64,000 nt of DNA from an uncultured Aquimarina sp. (GCA_947498935.1 CANMMM010000017.1:1-64000); one strand, 5' to 3'; shown: positions 19,737 through 29,357, counted from the first letter of the stretch. Numbers and translations: made by a program. The notes: a model not told the origin generated them from the letters alone.

Positions 19737-20357
19737 TTACTTTTTAGTACTTGCTTTTCGTTGTTTATTGATCTCGTCTTGTAGTTTTCGCATCACTTTT
19801 TGTTCTCTTTCTAGCGCTCTACGTCTGTGTTCTTCGAATTCTATTTCTGTTTCTGCTAGTGACTTCTTGGCTTGTACTGTGATAGCATTACTATTCTTAA
19901 ATTTGAATATAAAGAAGATAAGTAATAATAATAAGCCACTAATGATTGACCACATTAAGGTTTTATAACTTTTCTTAGTCATTGCCATTCCTAAAAAGTT
20001 TAAATTGTCTTTTTCTTGGGTTACATTGACTAAATTTTCATTGGTTTGTGATAAATTCGTCTCTAGCTTACTAATTGTGGTTTGCTGTGAAGTAATTTGT
20101 TGATTTGTAGCTTGTAACTTGCTTTCTAACGTTTGTAGTGAATCAATCGTGTTTTTCTTTAGCTTTTGGAACCATCCTTTTTTGATTACTTTATAATCTT
20201 GGTAATTCCCTGATTTTTTTAAAACATAATCAAACTGAGTTTTTATTTTTTCTTGTTTTAAAGCTTGCTCAGCAGTCAGTGGGTATTCTTTTTGTTGGGC
20301 ATTGCTAATTAATGGTAATTGTATGATAATAGCTAGAAGAAGTGTGTATATTTTCAT
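19737..20357 (-). CDS. membrane-anchored coiled-coil protein of unknown function
   Basis: The 206-residue protein has an N-terminal signal peptide (1-20, ending SNAQQ), a short helical region (21-70), and a coiled coil rich in Gln, Ser and Thr (about 73-118). One strong membrane segment (about 133-152) is followed by a highly charged basic C-terminal helix with RRRALEREQ (about 178-206). With the signal cleaved, the coiled coil would lie in the periplasm and the basic helix in the cytoplasm. I assign no function. Placement next to trmD is the only context. Confidence 0.72.
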   Translation of the reverse strand: MKIYTLLLAIIIQLPLISNAQQKEYPLTAEQALKQEKIKTQFDYVLKKSGNYQDYKVIKKGWFQKLKKNTIDSLQTLESKLQATNQQITSQQTTISKLETNLSQTNENLVNVTQEKDNLNFLGMAMTKKSYKTLMWSIISGLLLLLIFFIFKFKNSNAITVQAKKSLAETEIEFEEHRRRALEREQKVMRKLQDEINKQRKASTKK

Positions 20358-20888
20358 GAGTTGAAAGTATTATTTTATATAGGTTTTTAGTAGTAGGCTG
20401 TTTTTTTGCTTTAAGGGTAAAACAGCAAATTAATGATGATTTGTTTCATCTATGCTCGCTACTTTTTAACTGCTAAATATTGTTTTTAAATATATTACTG
20501 TTTTCAAATGTTTACAATTGTAGGCTTCTTTTAGTTTACAACGATACTATGAAGGTGCTATTGTAAGTGTATGTTATATAACACTAGTCTGCTTTGTATG
20601 AATATATAATAAAAGTACTTTTATAAGTCACTTTATTGATATAGTAGTTTTTCACTGACTAAACATTTTTAACATTGGCACAATTTACTATAAAAAGCAT
20701 ATATGTTCAAAGTGTTTTTTTGAGTAAAAGGTGTTGTGTTTTGAGAGGTGTAAAATTATAGTTGGAAATCTCTCTGTGATCTACAGGGGTAATAAGTAGA
20801 GTAGAGAACGGGAGAATATAGGTGTGAAAAAGATATATGCTCACTTAATAGTGGTTGTGTAGTTGAATTGTAAAGAGATAGGTGTAAA
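20358..20888. other. 530-bp spacer without visible features
   Basis: AT-rich sequence between the coiled-coil gene and the HtrA terminator. I find no coding frame, repeat copy or convincing regulatory site on either strand; part must be the promoter region of the coiled-coil/trmD genes. Confidence 0.4.
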
Positions 20889-20914
20889 AAAGGCTGCCTA
20901 TTTTTTTAGACAGC
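20889..20914 (-). terminator. htrA terminator
   Basis: On the minus strand GGCTGTC pairs with the complementary GGCAGCC side across a loop of A and T residues, followed by TTTTTT. It is 18 bp beyond the protease stop codon. Confidence 0.72.
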
Positions 20915-20931
20915 CGTGTGTTATTTTTTAC

Positions 20932-22347
20932 TTAATCCTGAAAAACAAATTCTCTTTTTTCTCCATTTCTGTCAATCAGACTGATGGTAAGATCTTCTTG
21001 TGGATGTTTACTCTCTATGATTTGTTTTACTTCTAATACATTGTCTACTTTTTTGCCATCAATTTCACTAATGACTAATCCTTTTAAGTTGTATCGTTTC
21101 ATTTTTGGGCTCAGCGCTTGACTGATTACAACACCGTGATCTACGCCAAATTTTTGGATATATTCTTTAGGGGCATTGGCGACTTCTACTCCCACATCAT
21201 TTATGTTGTAGCGTTGTATAACATATTTAGATAGTATTACGGGAATATCTATTTTTTCATCATCCCGAATGATTTTTACAGCGATTACGTCGTCAGGGCT
21301 CTTGCTGTTCAAATAACCTGTAAGGTCAGAGAATTTATTAATAGGCAGGCCGTCAATTTCTTTGATTACATCTCCTTTTTGTAAGCCTGCTTTTTCTGCA
21401 CCACTGTTTTCTTCTACGTTAGCAATTAGGACTCCCTGAGATGTAGTGATATTGTACTCTTCTTTAGTAGCGGCATTAATAGGTATTGTGCTGATCCCGA
21501 TAATTGCTTTTTGTACATCTCCGTATTCTAAGATGTCTTCTACTATTTTTCTGGCGTTATTAGATGGAACTGCAAAGGCGTAGCCTACATAACTCCCCGT
21601 TTGGGAGGTGATGGCAGTGTTGATACCGATTAGTTCTCCTTTTGTGTTTACTAATGCACCACCACTATTTCCAGGGTTAATTGCAGCATCTGTTTGTATA
21701 AATGATTGAAAGTTTCTGTCTTCTTCATTTAAGTCTCTGGATTTTGCACTGATAATTCCTGCAGTAACGGTAGAGGTTAGATTGAATGGATTTCCTACGG
21801 CAAGTACCCATTCGCCTATTTTGGCAGCATTTGAATCTCCAAAAGGAATATAACTCAGCTTTTCATCTGCTTCTATTTTTAAAAGTGCGATATCGGATTG
21901 TTCAGCTGTCCCGATGACTTCGGCTTTATATGTTTTATTATTGTTGAGGGTAACTTCTAGTTCAGAAGCGCCATCAATCACATGATTGTTAGTCACGATA
22001 TAACCGTCTTCTGTAATGATGACACCGGATCCAGCACCTTGGATTCTTTTTTCTTGAGGACCTCCATTTCTGAAAAACTCCATAAGATTCCTCGGGGATC
22101 TACTAATTCCATATTGTTTTACGTGTACTACCGCATTCACTGTTTTTTCTGCAGCAAAAGTAAAGTCGGTGTTTGTGTTAGAAACTGCGTTTAATGCTGT
22201 ATATGCAGCGGGAATTAATTGGGTACGTGTGTTATTACTACTTTCATTTACTACTACTGGAGCAGGTTCTAAAAATATTTTATAGCTAACTAGTGTAAGA
22301 AAACCAGCAAGAATAGCTACTCCCAATAAGCTCAAAAATCTTTTCAT
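20932..22347 (-). CDS. HtrA/Do-like periplasmic serine protease
   Basis: This protein should degrade or chaperone misfolded envelope proteins. The 471 residues comprise an N-terminal membrane or signal segment (about 5-25), a trypsin-like domain with the complete triad His122 (TNNHVIDG), Asp152 (SDIALLKI) and Ser228 (NPGNSGGALV), and two C-terminal PDZ domains (about 295-375 and 390-470; SGAEKAGLQKGDVI marks the first). The architecture is that of DegP/DegQ. It is monocistronic and divergent from dapF, with a 230-bp spacer. Stress control is known for the family but no site is seen here. Confidence 0.94.
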   Translation of the reverse strand: MKRFLSLLGVAILAGFLTLVSYKIFLEPAPVVVNESSNNTRTQLIPAAYTALNAVSNTNTDFTFAAEKTVNAVVHVKQYGISRSPRNLMEFFRNGGPQEKRIQGAGSGVIITEDGYIVTNNHVIDGASELEVTLNNNKTYKAEVIGTAEQSDIALLKIEADEKLSYIPFGDSNAAKIGEWVLAVGNPFNLTSTVTAGIISAKSRDLNEEDRNFQSFIQTDAAINPGNSGGALVNTKGELIGINTAITSQTGSYVGYAFAVPSNNARKIVEDILEYGDVQKAIIGISTIPINAATKEEYNITTSQGVLIANVEENSGAEKAGLQKGDVIKEIDGLPINKFSDLTGYLNSKSPDDVIAVKIIRDDEKIDIPVILSKYVIQRYNINDVGVEVANAPKEYIQKFGVDHGVVISQALSPKMKRYNLKGLVISEIDGKKVDNVLEVKQIIESKHPQEDLTISLIDRNGEKREFVFQD

Positions 22348-22549
22348 CTTCTTCTCTTTTTTTGTTAATTAGATGTATTCGAAAAACAACTTTATGCGAC
22401 CATATATTTAGGTGTGATGTATACAATATTCATTAAAAAGTTGTTCTATTGTATATAGACTGTGTATCTATTTTGAAATTACAAGTTCCTCATTGTTTTT
22501 TTTAGTATTTAACAATCTATTAACAATGGTTTTGTGCCTACATTCTTTG

Positions 22550-22557
22550 TACATTTG
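22550..22557 (+). promoter_or_regulatory. candidate -7 box (TACATTTG) for dapF
   Basis: TACATTTG fits the Bacteroidetes -7 consensus TANNTTTG and ends 20 bp before the dapF ATG, so the leader should be about 13-15 nt. A TTTG upstream at 22531-22534 could be the -33 element, but the spacing is short. Confidence 0.5.
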
Positions 22558-22577
22558 CGATCCAAATGATGAAATAA

Positions 22578-23366
22578 ATGAATCTTACTTTTTATAAATA
22601 TCAAGGTACAGGCAATGATTTTGTAATCATTGATAATAGAAAACAATTACTTACCAAAAATAATACCAAATTATTTAGAAGACTTTGTGACAGGAAATTT
22701 GGAATTGGAGCGGATGGGTTGATGTTGTTAGAAGGGCCTACAGATGCTGATGATGATTTTACAATGGTTTACTTTAATGCAGATGGGGCAGAAAGTACCA
22801 TGTGTGGTAATGGAGGACGCTGTTTAGTGGCTTTTGCAGCATTTATAGGGGTAATAGATACAATAGCTACATTTACGGCTATTGATGGAAAACATCATGC
22901 CGAGATAAAGGATGGATTAGTGCATTTGCAGATGCAAGACGTGCCTGCTATTGAAACCCATTCAACTCATTTTTTCTTAGATACAGGGTCTCCGCATCAT
23001 GTCGCATTGGTTGATGATGTAAAGACATATGATGTAGTGACACATGGTCGTGCTATTAGGAATGGTGCTCCGTATTTTGAAGAAGGAACGAATGTAAATT
23101 TTGTAACTCCTGCAGAAGCAGCAGATACATTTACAGTACGTACTTATGAGCGAGGGGTAGAAGATGAAACCTTGTCTTGCGGAACAGGGGTAACGGCTGT
23201 GGCATTAGCGATGCATTCTAAAAAAATGCTAACAGCATCAGCGGTAAAGATATTTACGCTAGGAGGAGAATTACAAGTGACTTTTGAAACGATAGCAAAT
23301 GGATATCAAAATGTATTTTTGATAGGACCAGCTAGACAGGTTTTTAAAGGAGAAATTGAATGCTAA
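22578..23366 (+). CDS. dapF: diaminopimelate epimerase
   Basis: DapF converts LL- to meso-diaminopimelate, the last step before lysine and the cross-linking residue of peptidoglycan. The 262-residue protein has both catalytic cysteines: Cys76 in STMCGNGGRC and Cys201 in ETLSCGTGVTA. The N-terminal FYKYQGTGNDFV block is typical. It opens a three-gene unit with an acetyltransferase and mltG, overlapping the former by 7 bp; two of the three genes serve the cell wall. Confidence 0.97.
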   Translation: MNLTFYKYQGTGNDFVIIDNRKQLLTKNNTKLFRRLCDRKFGIGADGLMLLEGPTDADDDFTMVYFNADGAESTMCGNGGRCLVAFAAFIGVIDTIATFTAIDGKHHAEIKDGLVHLQMQDVPAIETHSTHFFLDTGSPHHVALVDDVKTYDVVTHGRAIRNGAPYFEEGTNVNFVTPAEAADTFTVRTYERGVEDETLSCGTGVTAVALAMHSKKMLTASAVKIFTLGGELQVTFETIANGYQNVFLIGPARQVFKGEIEC

Positions 23367-23890
23367 CGCTCACAGGAGAACATATTTATCTACGCGCGCT
23401 AGAGCCTGAGGATTTGGATTTTATCTATGCAGTAGAGAATGATGAATCAATTTGGGAAATCAGCCATACACAGACACCATATTCTCGTTTTCTCATCAAA
23501 CAATATTTAAACAATGCGCATCAAGATATTTATGAAGCGAAACAACTGCGTTTGGTGATTTGCAAGCAAGATACAGGTAAAGCATTAGGATTGATTGATT
23601 TATTTGATTTTAATCCTGCGCATCGTAGAGCAGGTGTAGGGATATTAATAGCGGAAGAGCAATATCGAAATAAAGGCTTAGGGCAGCAAGCATTAGCATT
23701 GGTGATGGATTATGGGCGTAATTATTTAAGATTACATCAATTGTATGCTACGATCGCGAGTGATAATGAGCCTAGTGTCAGGTTGTTTGAAAAAGAAGGT
23801 TTTCAAAAAGTAGGGGTGAAAAAAGAATGGAATTTGGTCAATGGCCAATATAAAGACGAATTATTATACCAATTCATATATGTACATTAA
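23360..23890 (+). CDS. GNAT-family N-acetyltransferase, RimJ/RimL type
   Basis: The 176-residue protein is a Gcn5-related acetyltransferase. It opens with LTGEHIYLRALEPEDLDFIY, typical of the RimL-like subgroup, and has the acetyl-CoA loop RNKGLGQQALALV (about 112-124) and the C-terminal PSVRLFEKEGFQKVGV motif. It overlaps dapF by 7 bp and the start of mltG by 11 bp, so the three are one operon. The acceptor is unknown; similar proteins modify ribosomal proteins, amino acids or polyamines. Confidence 0.85.
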   Translation: MLTLTGEHIYLRALEPEDLDFIYAVENDESIWEISHTQTPYSRFLIKQYLNNAHQDIYEAKQLRLVICKQDTGKALGLIDLFDFNPAHRRAGVGILIAEEQYRNKGLGQQALALVMDYGRNYLRLHQLYATIASDNEPSVRLFEKEGFQKVGVKKEWNLVNGQYKDELLYQFIYVH

Positions 23891-24923
23891 AAGGATTATT
23901 TTATTTATTGCTCTAGTCGGCTTAGTAGTAGGAGGCATGTTTGCGTATTATGTATATCAAGCTATTTTTTCACCTAATACTAATTTTGAATCAGAAACGA
24001 CCACTTTGTATATTCCTACAGGCACTACTTATCCAGTACTTCGGAAACTGATACATCCTTTGCTTAAAAATGGAGATACTTTTGATAAAATAGCAGGGAA
24101 AAAAGGATATACAGCACATATAAAAGCAGGAAGGTATTTATTAAAAAAAGGAGCAAATAATAATGAAATAATAAGTGTGTTACGTAGTGAAAATAGTCCT
24201 GTACGTGTTAGTTTTAATAATCAAGAACGTTTAGAAAACTTAGCAGGAAGAATTGCAGTGCAGATAGAAGCTGATAGTATGTCATTAATAGCAGCATTTA
24301 AAGATTCAACTTTTTATAAGCGTAATGGGTTTACTGAAGAAAATGCATTGTGTATGTATGTGCCTAATACCTATGAATTTTTTTGGAATACATCAGCAGT
24401 GCAATTTAGAGATCGGATGTTTAAAGAATATCGTCGTTTTTGGGATGCTAAACGTACAGCAAAAGCGAAGCAGATAGGGCTTACTATTCCAGAAGTGATT
24501 ACGATAGCTTCTGTAGTGCAAAAAGAAACAGCAAAAGTAGATGAGCGACCTCGTGTAGCAGGTGTGTATATGAACCGCCATAAGAATAATTGGAAGTTAG
24601 AAGCGGATCCTACAGTTATTTATGCGCTAAAAAAAGATAGAAATGATTGGGATATTGTGATTAAAAGAGTTTTGTACAAGGATTTAGAACTAGATAGTCC
24701 TTATAATACATATAAGTATTTAGGATTGCCTCCGGGTCCTATAAGTATGCCTGATGTTTCTTCTATAGATGCTGTGCTTAATTATGAAAAACATGATTAC
24801 TATTTTTTCGTAGCTAATACCAAACGATTCGGATACCATAAATTTGCCAAAACACTAGCGCAACATAATAGGAATAAGCGCCTATATGTAGATTGGATTC
24901 AGAAGCAAGGAATTAAGCGGTAA
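23880..24923 (+). CDS. mltG: endolytic murein transglycosylase MltG
   Basis: MltG cuts nascent glycan strands at the inner membrane and helps set chain length. With the start at ATG 23880 the protein has 347 residues: one N-terminal membrane anchor (about 4-26), a LysM-like region (about 40-110) and the YceG catalytic domain. The likely catalytic Glu is in VVQKETAKVDERPRVAGVYM, and LGLPPGPISMPD lies near the C-terminus. A longer frame from 23841 would add 13 residues before the anchor and is less likely. The start overlaps the acetyltransferase stop by 11 bp. Confidence 0.93.
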   Translation: MYIKRIILFIALVGLVVGGMFAYYVYQAIFSPNTNFESETTTLYIPTGTTYPVLRKLIHPLLKNGDTFDKIAGKKGYTAHIKAGRYLLKKGANNNEIISVLRSENSPVRVSFNNQERLENLAGRIAVQIEADSMSLIAAFKDSTFYKRNGFTEENALCMYVPNTYEFFWNTSAVQFRDRMFKEYRRFWDAKRTAKAKQIGLTIPEVITIASVVQKETAKVDERPRVAGVYMNRHKNNWKLEADPTVIYALKKDRNDWDIVIKRVLYKDLELDSPYNTYKYLGLPPGPISMPDVSSIDAVLNYEKHDYYFFVANTKRFGYHKFAKTLAQHNRNKRLYVDWIQKQGIKR

Positions 24924-25179
24924 TGTTAATTTTTGTAGGAAAAAAGAACAAGAGGGATTGTTAAGTTATTAACAATTTTAGATTGATATAGCTTTGTTTT
25001 AATTAGAAAATAGTTTTCGTTTTTCTCGATGAAAGGTTTTTATTTGACGTTTAAAAGCCTTTTTTAACGATTTTTTTACTTTTTCATGAGTTTTTTCAAT
25101 ATGTTTTCAAATGTAATTAACTGTAAGTTAGGTGATTATGAAAAAAGTTAATTTTTTTGATTTGTGTATTAGTTTGTTG

Positions 25180-25240
25180 TATATTTGCGCCGCTGAAATT
25201 TAAGTAGATGGGGACATCGAATAAGATGCTACTTAGAAAT
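25180..25240 (+). promoter_or_regulatory. promoter and structured 5' leader
   Basis: TATATTTG at 25180-25187 fits the -7 consensus, with TTG upstream at 25157-25159. The leader that follows can form a stem of AAATTTAAGTAG with CTACTTAGAAATTT around a 20-base loop containing GATGGGGACATC, which itself is partly self-complementary. The hairpin ends just before the start codon region and could affect translation; that role is inferred. The preceding spacer from 24924 shows nothing else. Confidence 0.5.
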
Positions 25241-25247
25241 TTTTTAT

Positions 25248-25916
25248 ATGATAAATAGAATAATTGGATCGTCATTAATTCTTACAATTGGAGGAGTGGT
25301 TTTGGTGAGTTTTTCTCCAGCCAAATACGATAAAGTACCTTCTTATAGTACAGAAGGTTTAGATTTGTGTTATGTAGCTCCTAATTTTGATGAGATAGAC
25401 GTTATTGAGGAGGTGGAAGATGAAGTAGTTTCAATGACTTATTTCGTGACTCCAGAATTGGGAAAATCATATGTAGGCTTTAAAGAAGCAGTAGCTTTTA
25501 AGGAGTCTAGAGGTGAGTATCAGGTTATTAATCAATTTGGGTACTTGGGGAAGTATCAATTTGGGATCGGTACTTTACAGCTCTTAGGGATAAAAGATAG
25601 GGATGTTTTTCTTTCCAGTCCAGAATTACAAGAAAAAGCTTTTTATGCAAATCTCTCTAGGAATAAATGGATTCTTAGGAGGGATATTAAATGGTTTGTA
25701 GGTAAACGCTTTAATGGTGTTTTAGTTACGGAATCAGGTATTTTGGCGGCAGCGCATCTTTCTGGGCCAGGTGCTGTAAAAAAATATTTAAGAAGTGGGG
25801 GTGTTAATGGTTTTGCAGACGCTTTTGGTACTACAATACGGTACTATATGAAGCGTTTTGAAGGGTATGATACTTCTTTTGTGATTTCTGATAGAAAGGC
25901 TAAAGTGGTATTGTAG
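25248..25916 (+). CDS. lysozyme-like exported protein
   Basis: The 222-residue protein has a signal or anchor segment (about 5-22), a variable acidic stretch (about 40-65), and a lysozyme-fold-like domain: EAVAFKESRGEYQVINQFG (about 82-100) has a Glu in the position of the transglycosylase catalytic residue, followed by GYLGKYQFGIGTLQLLGI, and GILAAAHLSGPGAVKKYL (about 165-182). These are the motifs of soluble lytic transglycosylase-like proteins, often annotated as peptidoglycan-binding in Flavobacteriia. Cell-wall location is inferred. It is convergent with the methyltransferase gene, 11 bp apart. Confidence 0.75.
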   Translation: MINRIIGSSLILTIGGVVLVSFSPAKYDKVPSYSTEGLDLCYVAPNFDEIDVIEEVEDEVVSMTYFVTPELGKSYVGFKEAVAFKESRGEYQVINQFGYLGKYQFGIGTLQLLGIKDRDVFLSSPELQEKAFYANLSRNKWILRRDIKWFVGKRFNGVLVTESGILAAAHLSGPGAVKKYLRSGGVNGFADAFGTTIRYYMKRFEGYDTSFVISDRKAKVVL

Positions 25917-25927
25917 TTCTTTGTTTA

Positions 25928-26677
25928 TTAATCTCTTTGGATAATAAAGATTGTAGGTCTCTTGTGTAGTGTTATTGTTTGATGCTTCCATGTAGCTACA
26001 GAAAGTGTTTTTATAAATTCACTAGTTAGTGTGATGTCTGTGGCAATGCATACTCTGGTATTAGGGTGTAGTATATTGATGAGGTCGTTTAGCATTTTGT
26101 CATTTCGGTAAGGTGTTTCAATGAAAATCTGTGCTTGGTTCTTTTCTAAAGAGGTTCTTTCTAGTAGTTTTAGGGTTGATTTACGCTCGCTTTTGTCGAT
26201 AGGGAGGTATCCGTTGAAGCAAAAGTTTTGCCCATTCATTCCGCTGCTCATCATTGCTAATAGTATGGATGATGGTCCGACTAGAGGTACTACTTTTATG
26301 TTTTTTTCATGTGCTAACTTTACGATTTCTGCGCCAGGGTCTGCAACTCCTGGGCAACCAGCATCGGATAATAATCCTATAGGTTTGCCTTCTAGGCAAG
26401 GGGCAAGGTAGCTTGGGATTTCGCTAGCATCCGTGTACTTGTTTACCGTGTTTATGGTAAGTGAGCGTTGAGATTTACTAGGGCTAATTTTTTTGATAAA
26501 TCTACGAGCGGGTTTTTCGTTTTCTACGATATAATGATCTACTTCTTCTAGTACTTTTTTGATAGAAATAGGTAGTACTTCTAAAGGTACATCCTCACCT
26601 AATCTATTTGGTATGAGGTATAAAACTCCTTGCGAGGTGGGTGAAGTGGGTTCTGTGTTTTGTGTTTCAGGATTCAT
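25928..26677 (-). CDS. RsmI-like SAM-dependent methyltransferase (tetrapyrrole-methylase fold)
   Basis: The 249-residue protein belongs to the family of RsmI, which 2'-O-methylates C1402 of 16S rRNA. It shows GVLYLIPNRLGED near the N-terminus, ENEKPARRFIKK, the SAM-site motifs LLSDAGCPGVADPGA (about 105-119) and PLVGPSSILLAMMSSG (about 134-149), and IETPYRND. It is shorter than E. coli RsmI (286), lacking part of the C-terminal domain, so the exact target is uncertain. It lies downstream of the LMW-phosphatase and dnaA genes on the same strand. Confidence 0.85.
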   Translation of the reverse strand: MNPETQNTEPTSPTSQGVLYLIPNRLGEDVPLEVLPISIKKVLEEVDHYIVENEKPARRFIKKISPSKSQRSLTINTVNKYTDASEIPSYLAPCLEGKPIGLLSDAGCPGVADPGAEIVKLAHEKNIKVVPLVGPSSILLAMMSSGMNGQNFCFNGYLPIDKSERKSTLKLLERTSLEKNQAQIFIETPYRNDKMLNDLINILHPNTRVCIATDITLTSEFIKTLSVATWKHQTITLHKRPTIFIIQRD

Positions 26678-26803
26678 ATTGTTGTAGTCTTACTGCTGTT
26701 ACAATACTACTAATTTTTTTTAATAAATAAAATGAAGGCGGCAAAGAGTGTAGTTACTTTTTTTTTGGTTACTGTTTAGTGATGTCTAAACGGTTAAGAG
26801 GTT

Positions 26804-27268
26804 TTAATTTATGTTTTGTAACTGACGTTTGATATTGTTACAGGCTTTGTTGAGTATTTTATAAACATTTTCGAAGCCGTCATTGCTGCTATAATAGGGA
26901 TCAGGTACTTCTAATTGTTCGTTAGGTGCGATTGATTCTAGAATGAGCTGTACTTTTGCTGTGTCTTCTTCGTTTCTAGCTAATGCTAGGATGTTTTCTA
27001 AGTTGCTGCGATCCATAGGGTATATGTAGTCATACCTATCGAAGTCACTTGTTGTGAACTGAGTGGCTTTTTGTTGGGTGATGTCAATGCCGTATTTTTT
27101 TGCGACCGCTATAGATCTGTTGTCGGGTTTTTTTCCGATATGATAATTGCTGGTTCCGCAAGAAGCTACTTCGAATTTAGAAGGGTCTAGTTTGGAGGCT
27201 AGGATGCCTTCTGCTAATGGGGATCGGCAGATGTTTCCGAGGCATACCATTAGTATTTTCGTTTTCAT
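26804..27268 (-). CDS. low-molecular-weight protein-tyrosine phosphatase
   Basis: The 154-residue protein carries the P-loop V-C9-LGNIC-R15-S16 with the nucleophilic Cys9 and the phosphate-binding Arg15. The general-acid motif DPYY is at about residue 120. Length is normal for the family. Such enzymes remove phosphate from tyrosine on kinases controlling polysaccharide export, among others; there is no capsule operon here to define a partner. It starts 51 bp beyond the dnaA stop, on the same strand. Confidence 0.93.
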   Translation of the reverse strand: MKTKILMVCLGNICRSPLAEGILASKLDPSKFEVASCGTSNYHIGKKPDNRSIAVAKKYGIDITQQKATQFTTSDFDRYDYIYPMDRSNLENILALARNEEDTAKVQLILESIAPNEQLEVPDPYYSSNDGFENVYKILNKACNNIKRQLQNIN

Positions 27269-27319
27269 GCGGTTTTATTATTTGGTTCGGATGTGTTTTC
27301 TGGTTTAAAAGTAGCTGGA

Positions 27320-28747
27320 TTATAGTGTTAATTTTTTACCGAGATCCTCTACATACTTTCTGAATTGTTTGTCAGTTGCAGAAAGATTGTCTACAGTTTT
27401 GCAAGCGTGTAGTACGGTGGCATGATCTCTCTTTCCGATTTGTGTACCTATGCTGGCTAACGAGGCTTTTGTAAGTTTCTTGGCAAAAAACATAGCTAAT
27501 TGACGTGCTTGTACAATGTGACGCTTCCGTGTCTTGGATTGTAGGGTTTCTACATCCATTTGGAAATAATCACTTACTACTTTTTGTATATAGTCTATAG
27601 ATACTTCTCTTTTGGTGTTTTTTACGTAATTGTCTACAATCGCTTTGGCTAAATCAATAGTGATGTCCTTCTTATTAAAAGAAGAGTGTGCTATTAATGA
27701 AATGATAGCACCTTCTAGTTCCCTGATATTGGTTTTTATATTATTGGCTAAAAACTCTACAATATCTTCTGGCATTTCTACTCCATCTCTGTATAACTTG
27801 TTTTTTATAATAGAGATTCTAGTTTCGAAGTCAGGTTGATGTAATTCAGCGGATAACCCCCATTTAAATCGAGAAAGTAATCGCTGTTCGATATCTTGCA
27901 TATCTACAGGGGCTTTATCACTGGTTAGGATCACTTGCTTTCCATTTTGGTGTAAATGGTTAAATATATGAAAAAATACATCTTGTGTTCCTGCTTTTCC
28001 TGATAGTAGTTGGATGTCGTCAACAATTAAGACATCTATAATTTGATAGAAATGAATAAAGTCATTTCTGTTGTTCTTTTTTACGGATTCTATGTATTGC
28101 TGTGTGAATTTTTCAGCAGATATATACAGCACTGTTTTTTCGGGATAATTATCTTTAATGTTTACCCCGATAGCATGTGCTAAATGTGTTTTGCCTAATC
28201 CTACGCCTCCAAAAATGAGTAGTGGATTGAATGAAGTTCCACCAGGTTTGTTAGCTACTGCCATACCTGCAGATCTAGCAAGTCTGTTGGAGTCTCCTTC
28301 TAGAAAGTTATCAAAGTTGTAACTTGGATTTAATTGAGATTCTATCTTTACATTTCGAATACCAGGAATTACAAATGGATTTTTTAATTCTGGATTTTTA
28401 CTTTTGATAGGTACATCTACTTCTTGTGAGCTAACAGGTGTACGGTTAGCGCTAGGTATTTTTTCTGTAAAAGGTTTTTTGTTTCCATAAGTATTTTCCA
28501 TTTTGATGATATACACCAATTTAGCAGTTTCTCCTAGTTCTCTAGTAAGTGAAACTTTTAATAAGTTTACATAGTGTTCTTCTAGCCATTCATAAAAGAA
28601 TTTACTAGGTACTTGTATACTTAGTGCGCTATCTGTTAATTTTACAGCTTTTATGGGTTCAAACCAGGTTTTATATGCTTGTGGTGTTATATTGTTTTCT
28701 ATAAAAGACAGACAATTATCCCAAACTGATTGCGCAGTTAAATTCAT
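27320..28747 (-). CDS. dnaA: chromosomal replication initiator DnaA
   Basis: DnaA binds origin boxes and opens the duplex to start replication. The 475-residue protein has domain I (about 5-80; WFEPIKAVKL), a short linker, the AAA+ domain with Walker A GGVGLGKTH (180-188) and Walker B VLIVDDIQLL (239-248), the LLSRFKWGLSAEL arginine-finger region, and the C-terminal box-binding helix with GKRDHATVLHACK. All key residues are present. I could not assign DnaA boxes in the adjacent spacers, so the origin need not be here. Confidence 0.97.
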   Translation of the reverse strand: MNLTAQSVWDNCLSFIENNITPQAYKTWFEPIKAVKLTDSALSIQVPSKFFYEWLEEHYVNLLKVSLTRELGETAKLVYIIKMENTYGNKKPFTEKIPSANRTPVSSQEVDVPIKSKNPELKNPFVIPGIRNVKIESQLNPSYNFDNFLEGDSNRLARSAGMAVANKPGGTSFNPLLIFGGVGLGKTHLAHAIGVNIKDNYPEKTVLYISAEKFTQQYIESVKKNNRNDFIHFYQIIDVLIVDDIQLLSGKAGTQDVFFHIFNHLHQNGKQVILTSDKAPVDMQDIEQRLLSRFKWGLSAELHQPDFETRISIIKNKLYRDGVEMPEDIVEFLANNIKTNIRELEGAIISLIAHSSFNKKDITIDLAKAIVDNYVKNTKREVSIDYIQKVVSDYFQMDVETLQSKTRKRHIVQARQLAMFFAKKLTKASLASIGTQIGKRDHATVLHACKTVDNLSATDKQFRKYVEDLGKKLTL

Positions 28748-28937
28748 TATACAACTAGGTTACTTAAATTAGGTTATGGTAAGGAATTTGATGAAAAACC
28801 TTTTACTTCTTTTGCTCGACAAATATGTGAACAAATTATGTAAAAAAAAAACAAATTGAATCTTGAATTTTAATTATTTTTTTTGCATAATTTATTAATA
28901 ACAAGTTACTAAAATAAGTTCTAATAAAATTAAAAAG

Positions 28938-29357
28938 ATGGCTATTATTTCTGAAACAAAAGTAAAAGTTCGTTATTCAGAAACGGATCAAATGGGAGTG
29001 GTATATCACGGTAATTACGCACAATACTTAGAGTTATCACGTATTGGTTGGTTGGATCAATTAGGGGTTTCTTATAAATTAATGGAGGAAAATGGGGTAA
29101 TGCTCCCCGTTTATGAAATAGCACTAAAATACAAGAAATCTGCTTACTTTGATGATGTGTTAAAAATAGAAACTTGTCTTAAGAAAAAACCTACTGCAAG
29201 AATAGAATTTTCTTACAAAATATACAACCAACATGAAGAGTTATTAACAACGGCAGTAACTACATTGGTGTTTGTAGATGCCGAAACACGTAAGCCTATG
29301 GTGTGTCCTGATGATATTATGGAAAAAATAGAAGAAAAGTTATTGTTAGGTGTCTAG
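28938..29357 (+). CDS. acyl-CoA thioesterase, YbgC/FadM-type hotdog fold
   Basis: The 139-residue protein hydrolyses acyl-CoA or acyl-ACP thioesters. It shows the 4-hydroxybenzoyl-CoA-thioesterase signature with a catalytic Asp: RYSETDQMGVVYHGNYAQY (13-31). The rest (FDDVLKIETCLKKKP, TALVFVDAETRKP-like block) fits a single hotdog domain of normal length. It is divergent from dnaA and its last 12 bp overlap the end of the convergent YigZ-like gene. Confidence 0.9.
   Translation: MAIISETKVKVRYSETDQMGVVYHGNYAQYLELSRIGWLDQLGVSYKLMEENGVMLPVYEIALKYKKSAYFDDVLKIETCLKKKPTARIEFSYKIYNQHEELLTTAVTTLVFVDAETRKPMVCPDDIMEKIEEKLLLGV

Noticed and set aside
28748..28937. Possible replication origin next to dnaA
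   Set aside because: I found no cluster of DnaA boxes (TTATNCACA-like) in the spacer; AT-richness alone is general in this genome.
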